A stretch of DNA of 64,000 nucleotides from Proteles cristata cristata (GCA_017311185.1 JAESUZ010002877.1:673001-737000); one strand, 5' to 3'; shown: positions 14,301 through 23,559, counted from the stretch's first letter. Notes: generated from the sequence alone by a model not told the origin. Translations and numbers: made by a program.

Positions 14301-17300
14301 CTTGCTTTCCTTTCCACTTTTTTAAAAGTTTTCTTGATTTATTTTTATTTTGAGAAAGAGAGTGTGAGAGGAGAAGAGGCAGAGAGCGAGAAGGAGAGAT
14401 CATCCCAAGCAGGCTCTGTGCTTTCAGTGCAGAGCCTAACGTGGGGCTGGATCTCATAAGCCATGAGATCATGACCTGAACCCAGGCACCCCTTTCCTTT
14501 ACACATTGTTTTCCTTTTACGCTTTTAATGTGCACCTTTGTTGTAAAAGTTAATACATAATGCCTTATATTATGGTTATAGCTTTTTATATGAGCCTCTC
14601 TACCAGACTGTGAGCCTCTTAGGAACAGAGATCATTGCTTATCTTGGTACCTTGCACAAAGTAAACACTGTTGTTAGGGTCTTAAAATGTTGGGTGGTTT
14701 TTTTTGGTTTTTTGTTTTTTTCCATTTTTTTAATCTCTAAATTTAGATTAAATGTAAATATATATCTATCCATATTGTTATTTACCATTGAGTAATCCAT
14801 GATGTGGAATAGCAAATTAGTTTTCAACATTATTTTAATCTCTTGGCAATTCTTTAAGTTTATTAGATTTAAAATTGCTATCAAGAGGGGCGCCAGGGTG
14901 GCTTAGTCGGTTAAGCGTCCGACTTTCGCTCAGGTCATGATCTCGCGGTTCATGGGTTCGAGCCCCAGCTCAGAGCCTGGAGCCTGTTTCAGAGTCTGTG
15001 ACTCCCTCTCTCTGACCCTCCCCTGCTCACGCTGTCTCTCTCTCCTAGAAATAAATAAAACATTAAAAAAAAAAAAAAGCGCACCAGTTCCTGCCAGAAA
15101 GGCAGGTCGGGGACTGCCAAAAAATAAATAAATAAATAAATAAATAAATAAATGAAATCGGTATCAAGAATAATGGTGTTTATTAGGCAGAGATGTGTTT
15201 TAGGAAAAGGGACCTTCATTCCACTCATAGAAGGTTGAAAATAATTTGCCAGATTAATGACAGGGTTGAGTAGGGATTTCACTGAGGAAATATCAACTTG
15301 GGAAGTAGGAGTTGGGCTGTTTGGTTATGAATAGGGCTAAAGAGTCTGGAGTGGAACCTTTACCAGAAAAGGAACTGGGGAACTGAATGACTATGTTCCC
15401 AGTGGCCTGTGTGCAGTATGGAACACCATGCGGCAGTCCGGAAGAATGAGGTGAATCCATAAGCACTGAAGTTTTTGCAAAGCTCTTATTAAATGAGAAA
15501 AAGCAAGCCAAAGAGCAACATGTACAGTATGATCCCACTTATAAATATGTTTTTAATTCTGTTTCTGTATACATTTATAGGCATGCAAAAGCATAAGTAG
15601 TGTGTTATCTTCTAACAAGGTCTAGAAAGATATACACTGAGTTCATAACCGTGGTTACCTCTAAGAAGGAATGTGGATATGGGAATTGGAGAGCTAGCTA
15701 TGAAGGTGGGCTTTTTGTTTTTGTTCCCTTTGCTTCTGAATGGTTGAAAATTTTAGCAGGAGAACCTGCTTATGTATTGCTTATACTACTGAAAAGTAGA
15801 TGGAACACTACTTTTGGGGAAAGAATTGGGAGCAGGATTTTTGGTCTATAACCTACAAAGGCCATCCTCAGTACCAAATGTATTTTAATTCCATCATCAT
15901 TTTTCAAGTTTTAGGCTTTTGGCCTATTGTCATTTAACAAAAAGTGATCCTCAGTACCAAATGTATTTTAATTCCATCATCATTTTTCAGGTTTTAGGCT
16001 TTTGGCCTATTGTCATTTAACAAAAAGCAGGAAGGCTTGGAAGTTGTCTTCCACATAATTTTTTAAAATAATATTTTCAGCTGTCAGAGGCAAGGCCATA
16101 GTTTCACTTCCAGTTCCTTTTTATAAGATTCTATTTAGAGAGCCTTTAAATCATTTATCGCTAAAGAAGTTTCATGCTATTGCTTTTATTCTGTCTCATT
16201 CAGGAAGCTTTGGAGGTGAAAGTATAGACCAGGAGGGAAACAGACTAAAGTTCAGCTTATGATATATCTCTTGTGTTGGTATCTTTTTCCTGGAGAATTC
16301 CTTTGCTCTGTGGCTCTGTATGAGATTAGTCAACTAATACATATTCTAGGTTAATGACAAAACTTGGCATTTGGGCATTCAGCTAGGAGAGTTTGCTAAA
16401 TGCATTAATTGACAGTTGGGGCACCTGGGTGGCTTCGTCGGTTGAGCGTCTAACTTTCGCTTAGGTCCGACTTTCGCTTAGGTCGTGATCTCGCGGTGCG
16501 TGGGTTCGAGCCCCGCGTCGGGCTCTGTGCTGACTGCTAGCTGGAGCCTGGAGCCTGTTTCAGTCTGTGACTCCCTCTCTCTCTGACCCTCCCCTGCTCA
16601 CGCTGTCTCTCTCTCTCTCTCCTAGAAATAAATAAAACATTAAAAAAAAATAAAAAATAGAAAAAAAATAAATGCATTAACTGACAGTTAAATGTTGTAG
16701 TCCGCGTTATTCTGTTTTGTACCGGTCAATCACACTATTAACTGTAGCCAACATTTTACAAATGTAAGAAAATATGCATCCAGTGCCAGAAAACTTAGGT
16801 CTAGGATCATTATAGATTCATTGCATTTTATGTACTTTAAATATAAATCTAATTTTTATATTCTTAACAGCAGTTTCTAGTTTTATTTTAAATAACTTTT
16901 ATTTTAAAAACGGTTCAGTGAGGAATATAGATTAGCAAAGAGAACATAAGAACACCCTTAAACTCTTCCTGTTCATCCTATGTTAACATTAACAGAGGAA
17001 AAGAACAAAGGGAGTGAATTGGACAAACGAGAAGAAAAAGTAAGGAGTTGTAGAGAGAACATATGGTAGATAGAGAGTAAAGAAGCAGATACAGGAAAAT
17101 AATATTTATTTAAAGTTTATTTAGAGAGAGAGAGAGCTCACACACACAAGCGAGGGGGGGCGGGGGGAGGATGGGAGGTAATCCCATACAGGCTCTGTAC
17201 TGTCAGCACAGAGCCCAACGTGGGGCTCACTAACTGTGAGATCATGACCTGAGCCTAAATGAAGAATCAGACAGTTAACCAACTGAGCCACTCAGAAGCC

Positions 17301-19455
17301 CCAAGGAAAAGAACTTTTGAAGAATTCTCTATGTAAGAAAAATTTAAGAATGGCCTGGTATGAGTTTTAAGATCTGGAAAGCTCTGGTGGTATATCTCCA
17401 TTTTAAAGCAATTCATAATCTATGGTTGATAGGAAAAAACAAAATAATGAAATCCTTGCTTCTATCATATCTGCCTTTACCAGATGCTCTTGGAGGCTTT
17501 ACAGTGGTCTAGGTTGAGAAGGGAAAACAATTCATTTCTCACATCTTTTATTCCTTAGCATACGAGGAAGTCCTTGGAGATTTCTTTTGATAACTGGCTG
17601 TGTGATTCTAAAAACCAAAAATGCAGTATAATTTCTTTTGTAGCAGACCTAGGAGTCATCTGGGCTCTGGAGATCTCTGATATAAACCTTAAAGCTATTT
17701 TGGGACTTAAGTAAGCAAACCAGAATTTTCTAATTTTGTAGTTTAAGTCATTATCTTAATGCTATAGTTACACATACTCTCTCATTCCTGTGTATTCCCT
17801 GTTGGAAATTTGGAGGGTTTTCTTTTAAAATCACATTTAATATTATGACTTCCTATGCTGATAAAATTGTTTCTTGGACATGAGTAGAAGGGTAAAGTAG
17901 AATGCTTTATTAAAATCAGAAATCTCAGGAAAATGGTATATTTTACTTTATAGCCTACTATATTACAGTATTTCTAAGGAGGTTTTAATCAAAATTAAAT
18001 TATTTTAAAAAGTCTGAAATGGAAACACATAAATGGTTTGTAGGGAAGGGCAAAAGCCCAGATTTTAAAATATGTTATGGGCACGTGGGTGGCTTAGTTA
18101 AGTGTCTGACTTTTGGTTTCAACTCAGGTTGTGATCTCACAGTTCACAGGTTCGTGCCCAGTGTCAAGCTCAGCACTGATGGTAGAGCCTGCCTGGGATT
18201 TTCTCTTCGCTCTTGTGCCCTTCCCCCTCTTCTGCAGGTGCTCTCCTCTCTCTCTTTCTCTCTGTCTCTCTCTCTCTCTCTCAAAAATAAAGAAACTTAA
18301 AATGTTAGAGTGATAACAGAAGAGATTTTGTTGGTTAAACTTTGTTTTTTTAAGATTTTATTTTATTTTTAAAACTCTATACACCCAACATGGGGCCCAG
18401 ACCCACAACCTCAAGATCAAGAGTCACATGCTCCACTGACTGAATGAGCCAGCTGGGTGTCCCTGGTTTGGTGAAACTTTTTGTTTGTTTAAAGGAAATT
18501 CAGAACCCATTTTATTAATGTTTGTTTATTTTTGAGAGAGAGGGAGAATGAGAAGGGGAGGAGCAGAGAGGGGGAACAGAGGATCTGAAGCGGGCTCTGC
18601 ACTGTGCTCTGTGCTCATAGCACAGAGCCCAGTTTGGGGCTCGAACTCGCAGACCATGAGATCTTGACTAAGCTGAAGTCAGATGCTCAGTTGACTGAGC
18701 CACCCAGGTGCTCCTTGGCGAAACATTTTTAAAGACTCCTCTGTTGCCTTGTGTTCTAAACCAGAGCAGTTTTTTCAAGGAGTGCATTCATAATTCCTTT
18801 CATTTCCAGATTGCCAAGGTTGAGAAGCTCAAACCTTTGGAGGTGGAGCTCCGGCGCCTAGAAGACCTTTCAGAATCCATCGTTAATGATTTTGCCTACA
18901 TGAAGAAGCGAGAGGAGGAGATGCGAGATACCAATGGTGAGGGAAAGGCAGCTCTTGTTTCTTCATAAAGGCGACAAATCTCTTTTCTCAGTTTTGCTAA
19001 ATGGGGGGTCGGGGTGGAGGTGATGGGATGATCACTTACTTCAGTGTTGTTGCTTCTGCAGGTAAACAAGCTCTGTTAGATTTTTCAAGGGCGTAGGAAT
19101 TTCTTCTGTGATATGCAGTTGACCATATTCTCAGCCTATTGTGTATCAGACTGACAGTGCTAATCTTTGTGATTTTTAACATTTCTAGATGGAGTAGTGA
19201 AATTTTAAGAAAAATAATCCAAAATCCTGCTGCTTGGCCTAGGAGACTGAGTGGAGTTAATTAATTGCCTTTCCCCCCTGGCTGCTGTTTAGCCTGCTTA
19301 CCTCATTACACTTGTAATATTTTTTTTTTTTAGAGTCCACAAATACTCGGGTCCTATACTTCAGCATCTTTTCAATGTTCTGCCTCATCGGACTAGCCAC
19401 CTGGCAGGTCTTCTACCTGCGTCGCTTCTTCAAGGCCAAGAAGTTGATTGAGTAA
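2287..19455 (+). CDS. TMED10: TMED10 (p24delta1 / TMP21), exons 2-5; 5' end outside window
   Basis: Type I membrane cargo receptor of the p24 family. It cycles between ER and Golgi in COPI/COPII vesicles, acts in GPI-anchored protein export, and is known as a modulator of gamma-secretase. Joined coding exons 2287-2398, 7997-8070, 18810-18936 and 19334-19455 give 144 residues plus TAA. With the 75 residues that human exon 1 encodes, this makes the usual 219. Seen in order: second half of the luminal GOLD domain (residues 76 to about 125, with Cys at 107 in FEVCFES), the luminal coiled-coil helix (about 134-178, [16 protein letters not shown]), one membrane segment (about 186-206) and a cytosolic tail with FF (COPII export) and a terminal KKLIE (COPI retrieval). 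All junctions are GT-AG and phases match. Exon 1 with the signal peptide is left of the window. Sequence appears near-identical to human from memory. Confidence 0.97.
3099..3335 (-). mobile_element. CAN-SINE, young subfamily (antisense)
   Basis: Near-consensus inverted head GACTAAGCCACCCAGGCGCC. Perfect 16-bp duplications TATCCTTGGAACTCTT at 3083-3098 and 3336-3351. Confidence 0.95.
4055..4380 (+). mobile_element. L2-like LINE fragment
   Basis: Diverged text matching L2 3' body layout (control and matching phrases such as AATGCTTTCTTC and TGCTCTGCCC). Boundaries approximate. Confidence 0.4.
4400..4560 (+). mobile_element. ancient L2-type repeat fragment
   Basis: Resembles the common ATTCAGCAAATATTTACTAAG ... 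GGGGATATAGCAGTGAA ... GAGCTTACATTTT sequence of L2-class repeats. Family assignment from memory. Confidence 0.5.
4868..5066 (+). mobile_element. CAN-SINE
   Basis: Starts GGGGTTCCTGGGTAGCTTAG, ends in an A-rich tail; diverged older copy directly before the next SINE. Confidence 0.9.
5077..5289 (+). mobile_element. CAN-SINE
   Basis: Head GGGGCGCCTGGGTGACTCAG, A-rich tail. Flanked by AAAAAGTATATACAT at 5062-5076 and a 14/15 copy at 5290-5304. Confidence 0.92.
5424..5621 (+). mobile_element. CAN-SINE
   Basis: Head GGCACCTGGGTGGCTCAG, tail with about 14 A. Flanked by AAAAGATTGTYCATTTG at 5407-5423 and 5622-5638 (16/17). Confidence 0.92.
6224..6443 (-). mobile_element. CAN-SINE (antisense)
   Basis: Flanked by perfect TACTGTCTTTTAAA at 6210-6223 and 6444-6457. 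Carries a short GACA microsatellite in its GA tract. Confidence 0.93.
6480..7010 (+). mobile_element. L2 fragment interrupted by a SINE
   Basis: L2-style phrases on both sides of the SINE at 6622-6835 (TGCCTAGAGTACTCTGTCC before; GAAGGCAGAGATTA ... TAGCACCTAG after). Approximate limits. Confidence 0.45.
6622..6835 (-). mobile_element. CAN-SINE (antisense)
   Basis: T/TTTG-rich tail, GA tract, inverted head ending CCCAGGCTCC. Flanks CTGAACTGG (from 6613) and CTGAACCGG (from 6836). Confidence 0.88.
7997..8070 (+). CDS. TMED10: TMED10 exon 3
   Basis: Encodes Gly113 (completed) to Glu137: [20 protein letters not shown] then NYEE, the end of the GOLD fold. Acceptor TCTTAG, donor GTATGT. The 74-bp length restores phase 0. 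Confidence 0.97.
8378..8580 (-). mobile_element. CAN-SINE (antisense), old
   Basis: GA tract, CAGGGCTCAAACTCACAAGC B-box region, degraded head CCAGCTGTGCCC. No clear target duplication. Confidence 0.85.
8590..8787 (-). mobile_element. CAN-SINE (antisense), old
   Basis: TTTTTTAATGTTTGTTTG tail to inverted head ACCACCTAGGTGCCCC, immediately after another antisense SINE. Confidence 0.88.
8893..8947. repeat. TA/TATC-rich microsatellite
   Basis: Alternating TATA and ATCTATATC units over about 55 bp in TMED10 intron 3. Confidence 0.9.
9717..9945 (-). mobile_element. CAN-SINE (antisense)
   Basis: TTTTTTGTTTTTTG tail, GA tract, inverted head GAACCACCCAAGTGCCCC. Confidence 0.9.
11278..11440 (-). 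mobile_element. CAN-SINE (antisense), head-truncated
   Basis: Body from the T tail to the B-box region (CAAACCCACGAACAGTG) and then stops; the A-box head is missing. Confidence 0.85.
11930..12135 (+). mobile_element. CAN-SINE
   Basis: Head GGGGCGCCTGGGTGGCTTAG, CAAAAATAAATAAAACC tail; about 10 bp missing after the A box (GTTAAGTGACTCTTGG). Confidence 0.92.
12383..12596 (-). mobile_element. CAN-SINE (antisense), first of head-to-tail pair
   Basis: Complete body ending CCACCCAGACGCCCC, followed without a spacer by a second antisense SINE. The pair shares one outer duplication, AGCTTTGCAGTT at 12371-12382 and 12771-12782. Confidence 0.9.
12597..12770 (-). mobile_element. CAN-SINE (antisense), second of head-to-tail pair
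   Basis: Short T tail, CACACACA in the GA tract, head ending ACCCAGGTGCCCC right at the outer duplication 12771-12782. Confidence 0.9.
12830..12930 (+). mobile_element. MIR fragment
   Basis: CAGTTTCCTGATTTGTAAAATGAAG is the MIR 3' core signature. Approximate limits. Confidence 0.5.
13117..13338 (-). mobile_element. CAN-SINE (antisense)
   Basis: Flanked by TATAATTTCACRTTCTT at 13100-13116 and 13339-13355 (16/17). Confidence 0.93.
13770..13890 (+). mobile_element. MIR fragment
   Basis: ACTTGGGCAAGTTATTTAAC, CTTAATTTCCTCGTCTG and AGGGTTATGAGGATTAAG follow the MIR consensus order. Confidence 0.75.
14317..14492 (-). mobile_element. CAN-SINE (antisense), internally deleted
   Basis: GA tract and CATGAGATCATGACCTGA present, then directly CCCAGGCACCCC: the stretch between B and A boxes is deleted. 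Confidence 0.88.
14560..14690 (+). mobile_element. L2-type 3' fragment
   Basis: Phrases CAGACTGTGAGCCTCTTAGG, GAACAGAGATCATTGCTTATC and TTGCACAAAGTAAACACT match the usual L2 3' end order. Confidence 0.45.
14887..15154 (+). mobile_element. CAN-SINE with extra 3' segment and second tail
   Basis: Young-subfamily SINE (14887-15078) lacking about 20 bp after the B box. A 40-bp non-SINE segment follows (15079-15118, hairpin at 15090-15106) and then an (AAAT)n tail to 15154. Outer flanks AAATTGCTATCAAGA (14872-14886) and AAATCGGTATCAAGA (15155-15169) enclose the whole unit. Confidence 0.85.
15119..15154 (+). repeat. (AAAT)n microsatellite
   Basis: About eight AAAT units forming the distal tail of the composite SINE. 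Confidence 0.95.
15400..15860 (+). mobile_element. old L1 3' fragment
   Basis: Contains AACATGTACAGTATGATCCC, GTGGTTACCTCTAAGAAGG and a terminal TGTATTGCTTATACTACTGA, the layout of old L1 3' ends. Boundaries approximate. Confidence 0.55.
15864..16027 (+). repeat. tandem duplication, period 83 bp, two copies
   Basis: Copy 1 starts ATCCTCAGTACC at 15864 and copy 2 at 15947. Over 81 bp they differ at one site (CAAGTT/CAGGTT). The copies abut. Confidence 0.95.
16418..16668 (+). mobile_element. CAN-SINE, young subfamily, internal 17-bp duplication
   Basis: Head GGGGCACCTGGGTGGCTTCG. A 17-bp unit ACTTTCGCTTAGGT with its two or three preceding bases is present twice (16450-16466, 16467-16483) between A and B boxes. 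Flanked by 21-bp duplications at 16397-16417 and 16669-16689 (20/21). Confidence 0.95.
17105..17300 (-). mobile_element. CAN-SINE (antisense), old
   Basis: AAAGTTTATTTAGAGAGAG start, G-run in the GA tract, head ending GAGCCACTCAGAAGCCCC. Confidence 0.88.
18077..18297 (+). mobile_element. CAN-SINE
   Basis: Head GCACGTGGGTGGCTTAG, CT tract, tail CAAAAATAAAGAAACTT. Flanks AAAATATGTTA and AAAATGTTA. Confidence 0.88.
18344..18467 (-). mobile_element. short old CAN-SINE (antisense)
   Basis: Older subfamily lacking the GA tract: CTATACACCCAACATGGGGC, then inverted B and A boxes. Flanks TTGGTTAAACTTT at 18331-18343 and TTGGTGAAACTTT at 18468-18480. Confidence 0.85.
18510..18714 (-). mobile_element. 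CAN-SINE (antisense)
   Basis: TTTTATTAATGTTTGTTT tail, GA tract, head GAGCCACCCAGGTGCTCC ending about 95 bp before TMED10 exon 4. Followed by TTGGCGAAACATTTTT, similar to the flanks of the previous SINE. Confidence 0.9.
18810..18936 (+). CDS. TMED10: TMED10 exon 4
   Basis: Encodes residues 138-179 and one base of codon 180: the charged luminal coiled-coil stem, including [15 protein letters not shown]. Acceptor TTCCAG, donor GTGAGG. Confidence 0.97.
18937..19333 (+). other. TMED10: TMED10 intron 4
   Basis: Short 397-bp intron, donor GTGAGG and acceptor preceded by about 14 T. No repeat recognised. Confidence 0.9.
19334..19455 (+). CDS. TMED10: TMED10 exon 5 (terminal coding exon)
   Basis: Encodes residues 180-219 and TAA. 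Contains the hydrophobic membrane segment [18 protein letters not shown] and the tail [13 protein letters not shown] with its FF and dilysine sorting signals. Acceptor is a long T tract ending TTTTAG. Confidence 0.97.
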
Positions 19456-20080
19456 TAAGGCCCAGTCTCCTCCCACCTGTATCTCAGCCCGCTGAACATC
19501 ACTGGGACGTGCCTGGCCTAAGGCATCCTACTAACAGCATCATCGAGGCACATTGGAGCTTTCTTGCCAGAACTGGTCTCTTGTGGTGTGGGAGGACATG
19601 GGGTACCACCTACAAGTCAATGAGGGACTTCTTTTTAATTTGGTAGGATTTGGACTGGTTTTGCAACAATAGGACTATTATTAGAGTCACCGGTGACAAA
19701 AAATTGGGGTTACCTAGCTAATGCCAAAGCCAGCATTTGTACTGGGTTTCCTCCTGTGCTGTGTTTGAACCATATTTTCTTTCCTTTTCTTCATTGCTCA
19801 CCAGTTTGAGCTTCTACTCTAGTTCCTTCACCAAGGTATGTATGACCATGTTGAACTTGTTTCATTCTGATTATCCTTTTTGGATTTGTGTGAAAACACA
19901 CTTAACTTTCTCTTGACCCTTAGCTGAAATGTTTAGGTAGCTTCTGGTGATATCCTTTCATAATTTTATGTCTCTTAAAAGTGTGATCGATGGGACACCT
20001 CATAGAAATGAGCTTTGAACTGTAGATAACTCTTAAAGAAGACTTCGTTTTAGAAAATTAAAATATTTGTGCTTAACTGC
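19456..20080 (+). other. TMED10: TMED10 proximal 3' UTR
   Basis: Sequence after the TAA stop without recognised repeats up to about 20100. An ATTAAA hexamer at 20057-20062 is the first plausible poly(A) signal, just before an old L1. Transcript end is inferred only; a longer UTR ending at AATAAA 21967-21972 or 22514-22519 is possible. Confidence 0.55.
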
Positions 20081-20103
20081 CTGAACCTTTCTCATGTATT
20101 TAT

Positions 20104-20983
20104 GTGTGTTTAGTTCTATGCAGTTTTATCAGGTAGAGATTTGTTTGATCACCACTGCAAAATGCAGAACAGTCCAATTCTTCTATCTCTTGTACTACGA
20201 CCTTTTATAACTACAGCCACCTCCCTTCCTTACCCCGGAGCCCCACCGTCTGGCAACCACTAATCTGTTCTCTGTCTCTAATTTGGTCACTTCAAGAACG
20301 TTTTATAAATGGAATCATCTAGTTTGTAACCTTTTAAGATTGCCTTTTTGAACTCATCATAATTCCCTTGAAACCCATCTAAGTTGTTGCATGTTATCAG
20401 TAGCTTTTTATTGCTCAGTAGTATTCCATGGCATGGGTGTACCAGTTGGTTTAACCATCCCCCCATTGAAGGACACTGGGGTTGTTACCAGGTTTTGGCC
20501 ATTTCTAATAAAGCTGCTGTAAACTTTCATGTACAGGTTTTCATGTGAACATAAATACTTGTTTCTCTGGGATAAGTGCCCAAGAGAGCAATATGGTAAA
20601 CACGTGTTTATTTTTGTAAGAAACCATCCTACTCTTTTTCCAGAGTGACTGCCATTTTAACTTCCCACCAGCAATGTGTGACCAATCCAGTTTCTCCAAA
20701 TGTTCACCAGTATTTGCTTTGCCATTATTTTTATTTTAGTCATTCTAATAGGTGTGTGTAGTAATACCTCTTAATGGTTTTGATTTGCATTTTCCAAATG
20801 GCAAATGATGTCGAACATCTTTTCGTGTGTTTATTTGCCATCTATATATCTTCCTCAATGAAATATCTATTCATATCCTTTTTGCCCATTTCTAATTAGA
20901 GTGTTCTTTCTATATTAAGTTTTGAGAATTCCTTATATATCCTAGATACAAATCCTTTGTTAGATATGTGGTTGCTTGAATTT
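20104..20983 (-). mobile_element. old L1 (L1M-like) 3' part, antisense
   Basis: Reverse complement of L1 ORF2 end and 3' UTR. Key phrases are GCTCAGTAGTATTCCATGG, AATAAAGCTGCTGTAAAC, TTGATTTGCATTTTCC and ATTCCTTATATATCCTAGAT. It lies just after the TMED10 3' UTR and continues after the inserted SINE for an uncertain distance past 21097. Confidence 0.85.
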
Positions 20984-21080
20984 CTTTTTTTTTTTTTTTT
21001 AAAGAAATCTCTACACCCAACATGGGTGGGTCTCGAACTTACAACCCCAAGATCAAGAGTTGCATGCTCTACTGACGGAG
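20984..21080 (-). mobile_element. short CAN-SINE inserted in L1 (antisense)
   Basis: T tract, CTCTACACCCAACATGGG and B box TCTCGAACTTACAACCCC. Perfect 17-bp duplications TGTGGTTGCTTGAATTT at 20967-20983 and 21081-21097, both within L1 sequence. Confidence 0.93.
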
Positions 21081-22419
21081 TGTGGTTGCTTGAATTTTTA
21101 ACTTCTACCAAGGAAAATATAATTAAAATTTACCAACTCTTCTACATGGCCAGTCACTGACTTAATTCCTGTCCTTATGTATTCCATCTAGCAAAGTAAG
21201 ACATAGGAGGTATAAAAAACAAAAGCCACACATCTGGGAGGATTATGAATAAATACTTGAACTTGCATGTCGTGAAAGTAAAGTCAAAAATCGCTGTGGG
21301 ACTATAAGGTACCTAAAGGCCAATACTAATGTAAGTAATTAAAGATATGGATACAAATGACCATGATTATAAACAGTTATGAAAAATACTATCACTTGAA
21401 AATGTCTCTACTCCACCCAGGAAAGTGGGTAGGAGTTTGTCCTTTCTGTAATCTCTTTTTTAACCCCTACTGACTGTTACAGGGCTTGTCTAATTACAGC
21501 GGTAAGAATTACAGGACTATGGCAAAGCAGTTGCAGTTAGGAAGCAGTTTGTTAGAATTAACAGAGAACACTGCTGTGATGACCAGGATAAAGTACAAAA
21601 GTAGAAGAGGGAATGAGTTATGTTGTTGAAATCTCAGGCTGTTCTATTAATGTTCCAGCTACTGTGAACCCTAAAGCCCCTTTTTTCCCCTCAGCTCCCT
21701 GTATGAATTCCTCTGGTGTGGCAGAGTGGTTCATTAATTTGTGCGACATTGCCATCTGCTGGTAGGAATTGGTAAGTATGGCTTCTGAGAACCTGGCAGC
21801 CAAATCCTTGCCATAAGGACAGCAGATGTTGAGAAAGTCTACACGTGGTATTACATATACTAGACAACAGAGGATACATCCAAGTAGGGAAGAGAATAAC
21901 CTAATTTGTGGGTCAGATCCATTCTTAGACATCTAAAGGTCAAATTCTGTTCTATACCATTAGCCTAATAAACTCTCATATTTTTGACTGGTGCCTTTCC
22001 CCTTTTTCAGAAGCAGTGAAAGTTCTTCAGTTGGTTACATCCTATTGTTCTGATAAAATGGAAAAGAAAAAGATAGGAGAGGAGAATATTTATTTTGCTG
22101 ATGTTTCCGTTCCCAAAAGTGACTGTGAAACTGGGACTTTTTTCCCATGTCCTTCCCTTTTAATCATGCCAAAAATACCCACTTTGGACCTTGTGCTTTC
22201 AGTTTAAAGTTCATTGATAATTACACTTCGATTTGACTGAAAAAGTAAAAATTACTTTTATAGAAGACTAGTGCAAGAACAAATCAGCTTTAAAAATAGG
22301 GATGTTACCTACTTTCCTCCATTTTGAGCCTATTTAACACAGCCTATATAATATAAATAGGAACAATACAGTTTAAGTAAGCATTATTATACCATTGTCA
22401 TAAACCCCTGTTGGAAGCC

Positions 22420-22700
22420 ATTTTTCTGTTTGTTTAATGGAAAGCGGTGTGTGGGATTTCTACAGATTTACTTGTAAGTGTTGGATTGGGGATTTTTTGT
22501 GTAAATTTTCTCAAATAAATGCTAGCAGAAACCATTTTAAGTGTATTTTTCTGTCACTCTTGAGTATCTCTTTGTCTGAATTGACAATAATTCTTCCATA
22601 TTCTTCAGTTTTAAAGTATGGCAGATTATTTGTGATGAATTAGAGAAAAAATTGCATGTAATTTACTGCAGATGGATTAAGTTTGAGCTAATAAAATTTT
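22420..22700 (+). other. possible distal TMED10 3' end
   Basis: Non-repetitive AT-rich stretch with AATAAA at 22514-22519 (context CAAATAAATG) and AATAAA at 22690-22695. Either could serve an extended TMED10 3' UTR. No direct proof of transcription. Confidence 0.2.
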
Positions 22701-23237
22701 ATTATATTTTATATATAAATATGTAAGCTATATATAATGTGTATATAAACATAATAATACACATCTTCAGAAAGGCAAAATAGTGTTCTGTAAGTCAAGC
22801 ATTTTCTGTAGCTTCTCTTTTTTGGAAACTGCTATTGGAATTATTCCTACAGTGTCTTCTCCTTTGCCCTCTATTCTGAAAATACCCCTTACAATTTATA
22901 ACCTCTTAGGACTTGCATTTTTACCCATTACCTATATGCAAAACCCAGCCTACCAGGTAAAGGCCATTTTCTCCATCTTTTTACTTATAGTTGAATGTTT
23001 TTCATAAAGCTTCTTTCCAAGGGGTCAACCCGAAGTGCTTTGCACATTCACTAGCTGGCATCATATTTCCCCTCTACGTCCATCCCTACCCCCGAAAACA
23101 GGTAATAAATTTGTCAGTGCATCTATAATCTATAAAGTAGTGATTCCCAAATCTGAGTGTACTATTTTAATATCAAAAATATCTTATTTCTCACTGATGA
23201 TTTAGAGAACATAAACATGAATGAATTCGAAACTTTT

Positions 23238-23439
23238 TTAAAGTTAATGATTTTGAGAGAGAAAGAGTGCGAACTGGGGGTGGGGGGAGCGGTGGCAGAG
23301 AGAGAGAGAGAGTTCCTTGCAGGCTCCACACTGCCAGCACAGCGCCCAATGTGGGGCTCAAACCCATGAACCATGAGATCATGCCCTGAGCCAAAACCAA
23401 AAGCCAGGCACTCGATCAACTGAACCATCCAGTTGCCCC
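23238..23439 (-). mobile_element. CAN-SINE (antisense)
   Basis: Flanked by TGAATTCGAAACTTTT (23222-23237) and TGAATTTAAAACTTTT (23440-23455), 14/16 matching. Confidence 0.9.
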
Positions 23440-23559
23440 TGAATTTAAAACTTTTAAATGACCTTCACAGTCTCAGCAGTATCACATACTTGTCAAATGG
23501 TAGTATGTATTGTGCAGATTATCAGCCTGCTGTAGTGGTATCCCACATAACAAACTCCA

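Larger units (their letters stand above)
8071..18809 (+). other. TMED10: TMED10 intron 3
   Basis: 10.7-kb repeat-rich intron. Contains about 14 CAN-SINEs, MIR fragments (about 12830-12930 and 13770-13890), an L1 3' fragment (about 15400-15860), an 83-bp tandem duplication (15864-16029) and a TA-rich microsatellite (8893-8947). Unassigned unique stretches include about 9000-9700, 10000-11270, 11450-11920, 13380-13760, 16690-17100 and 17310-18070. Confidence 0.85.

Noticed and set aside
22016..22207. 63-codon frame after TMED10 as a possible gene
   Set aside because: No domain, no splice or promoter context; length expected by chance in AT-rich DNA.
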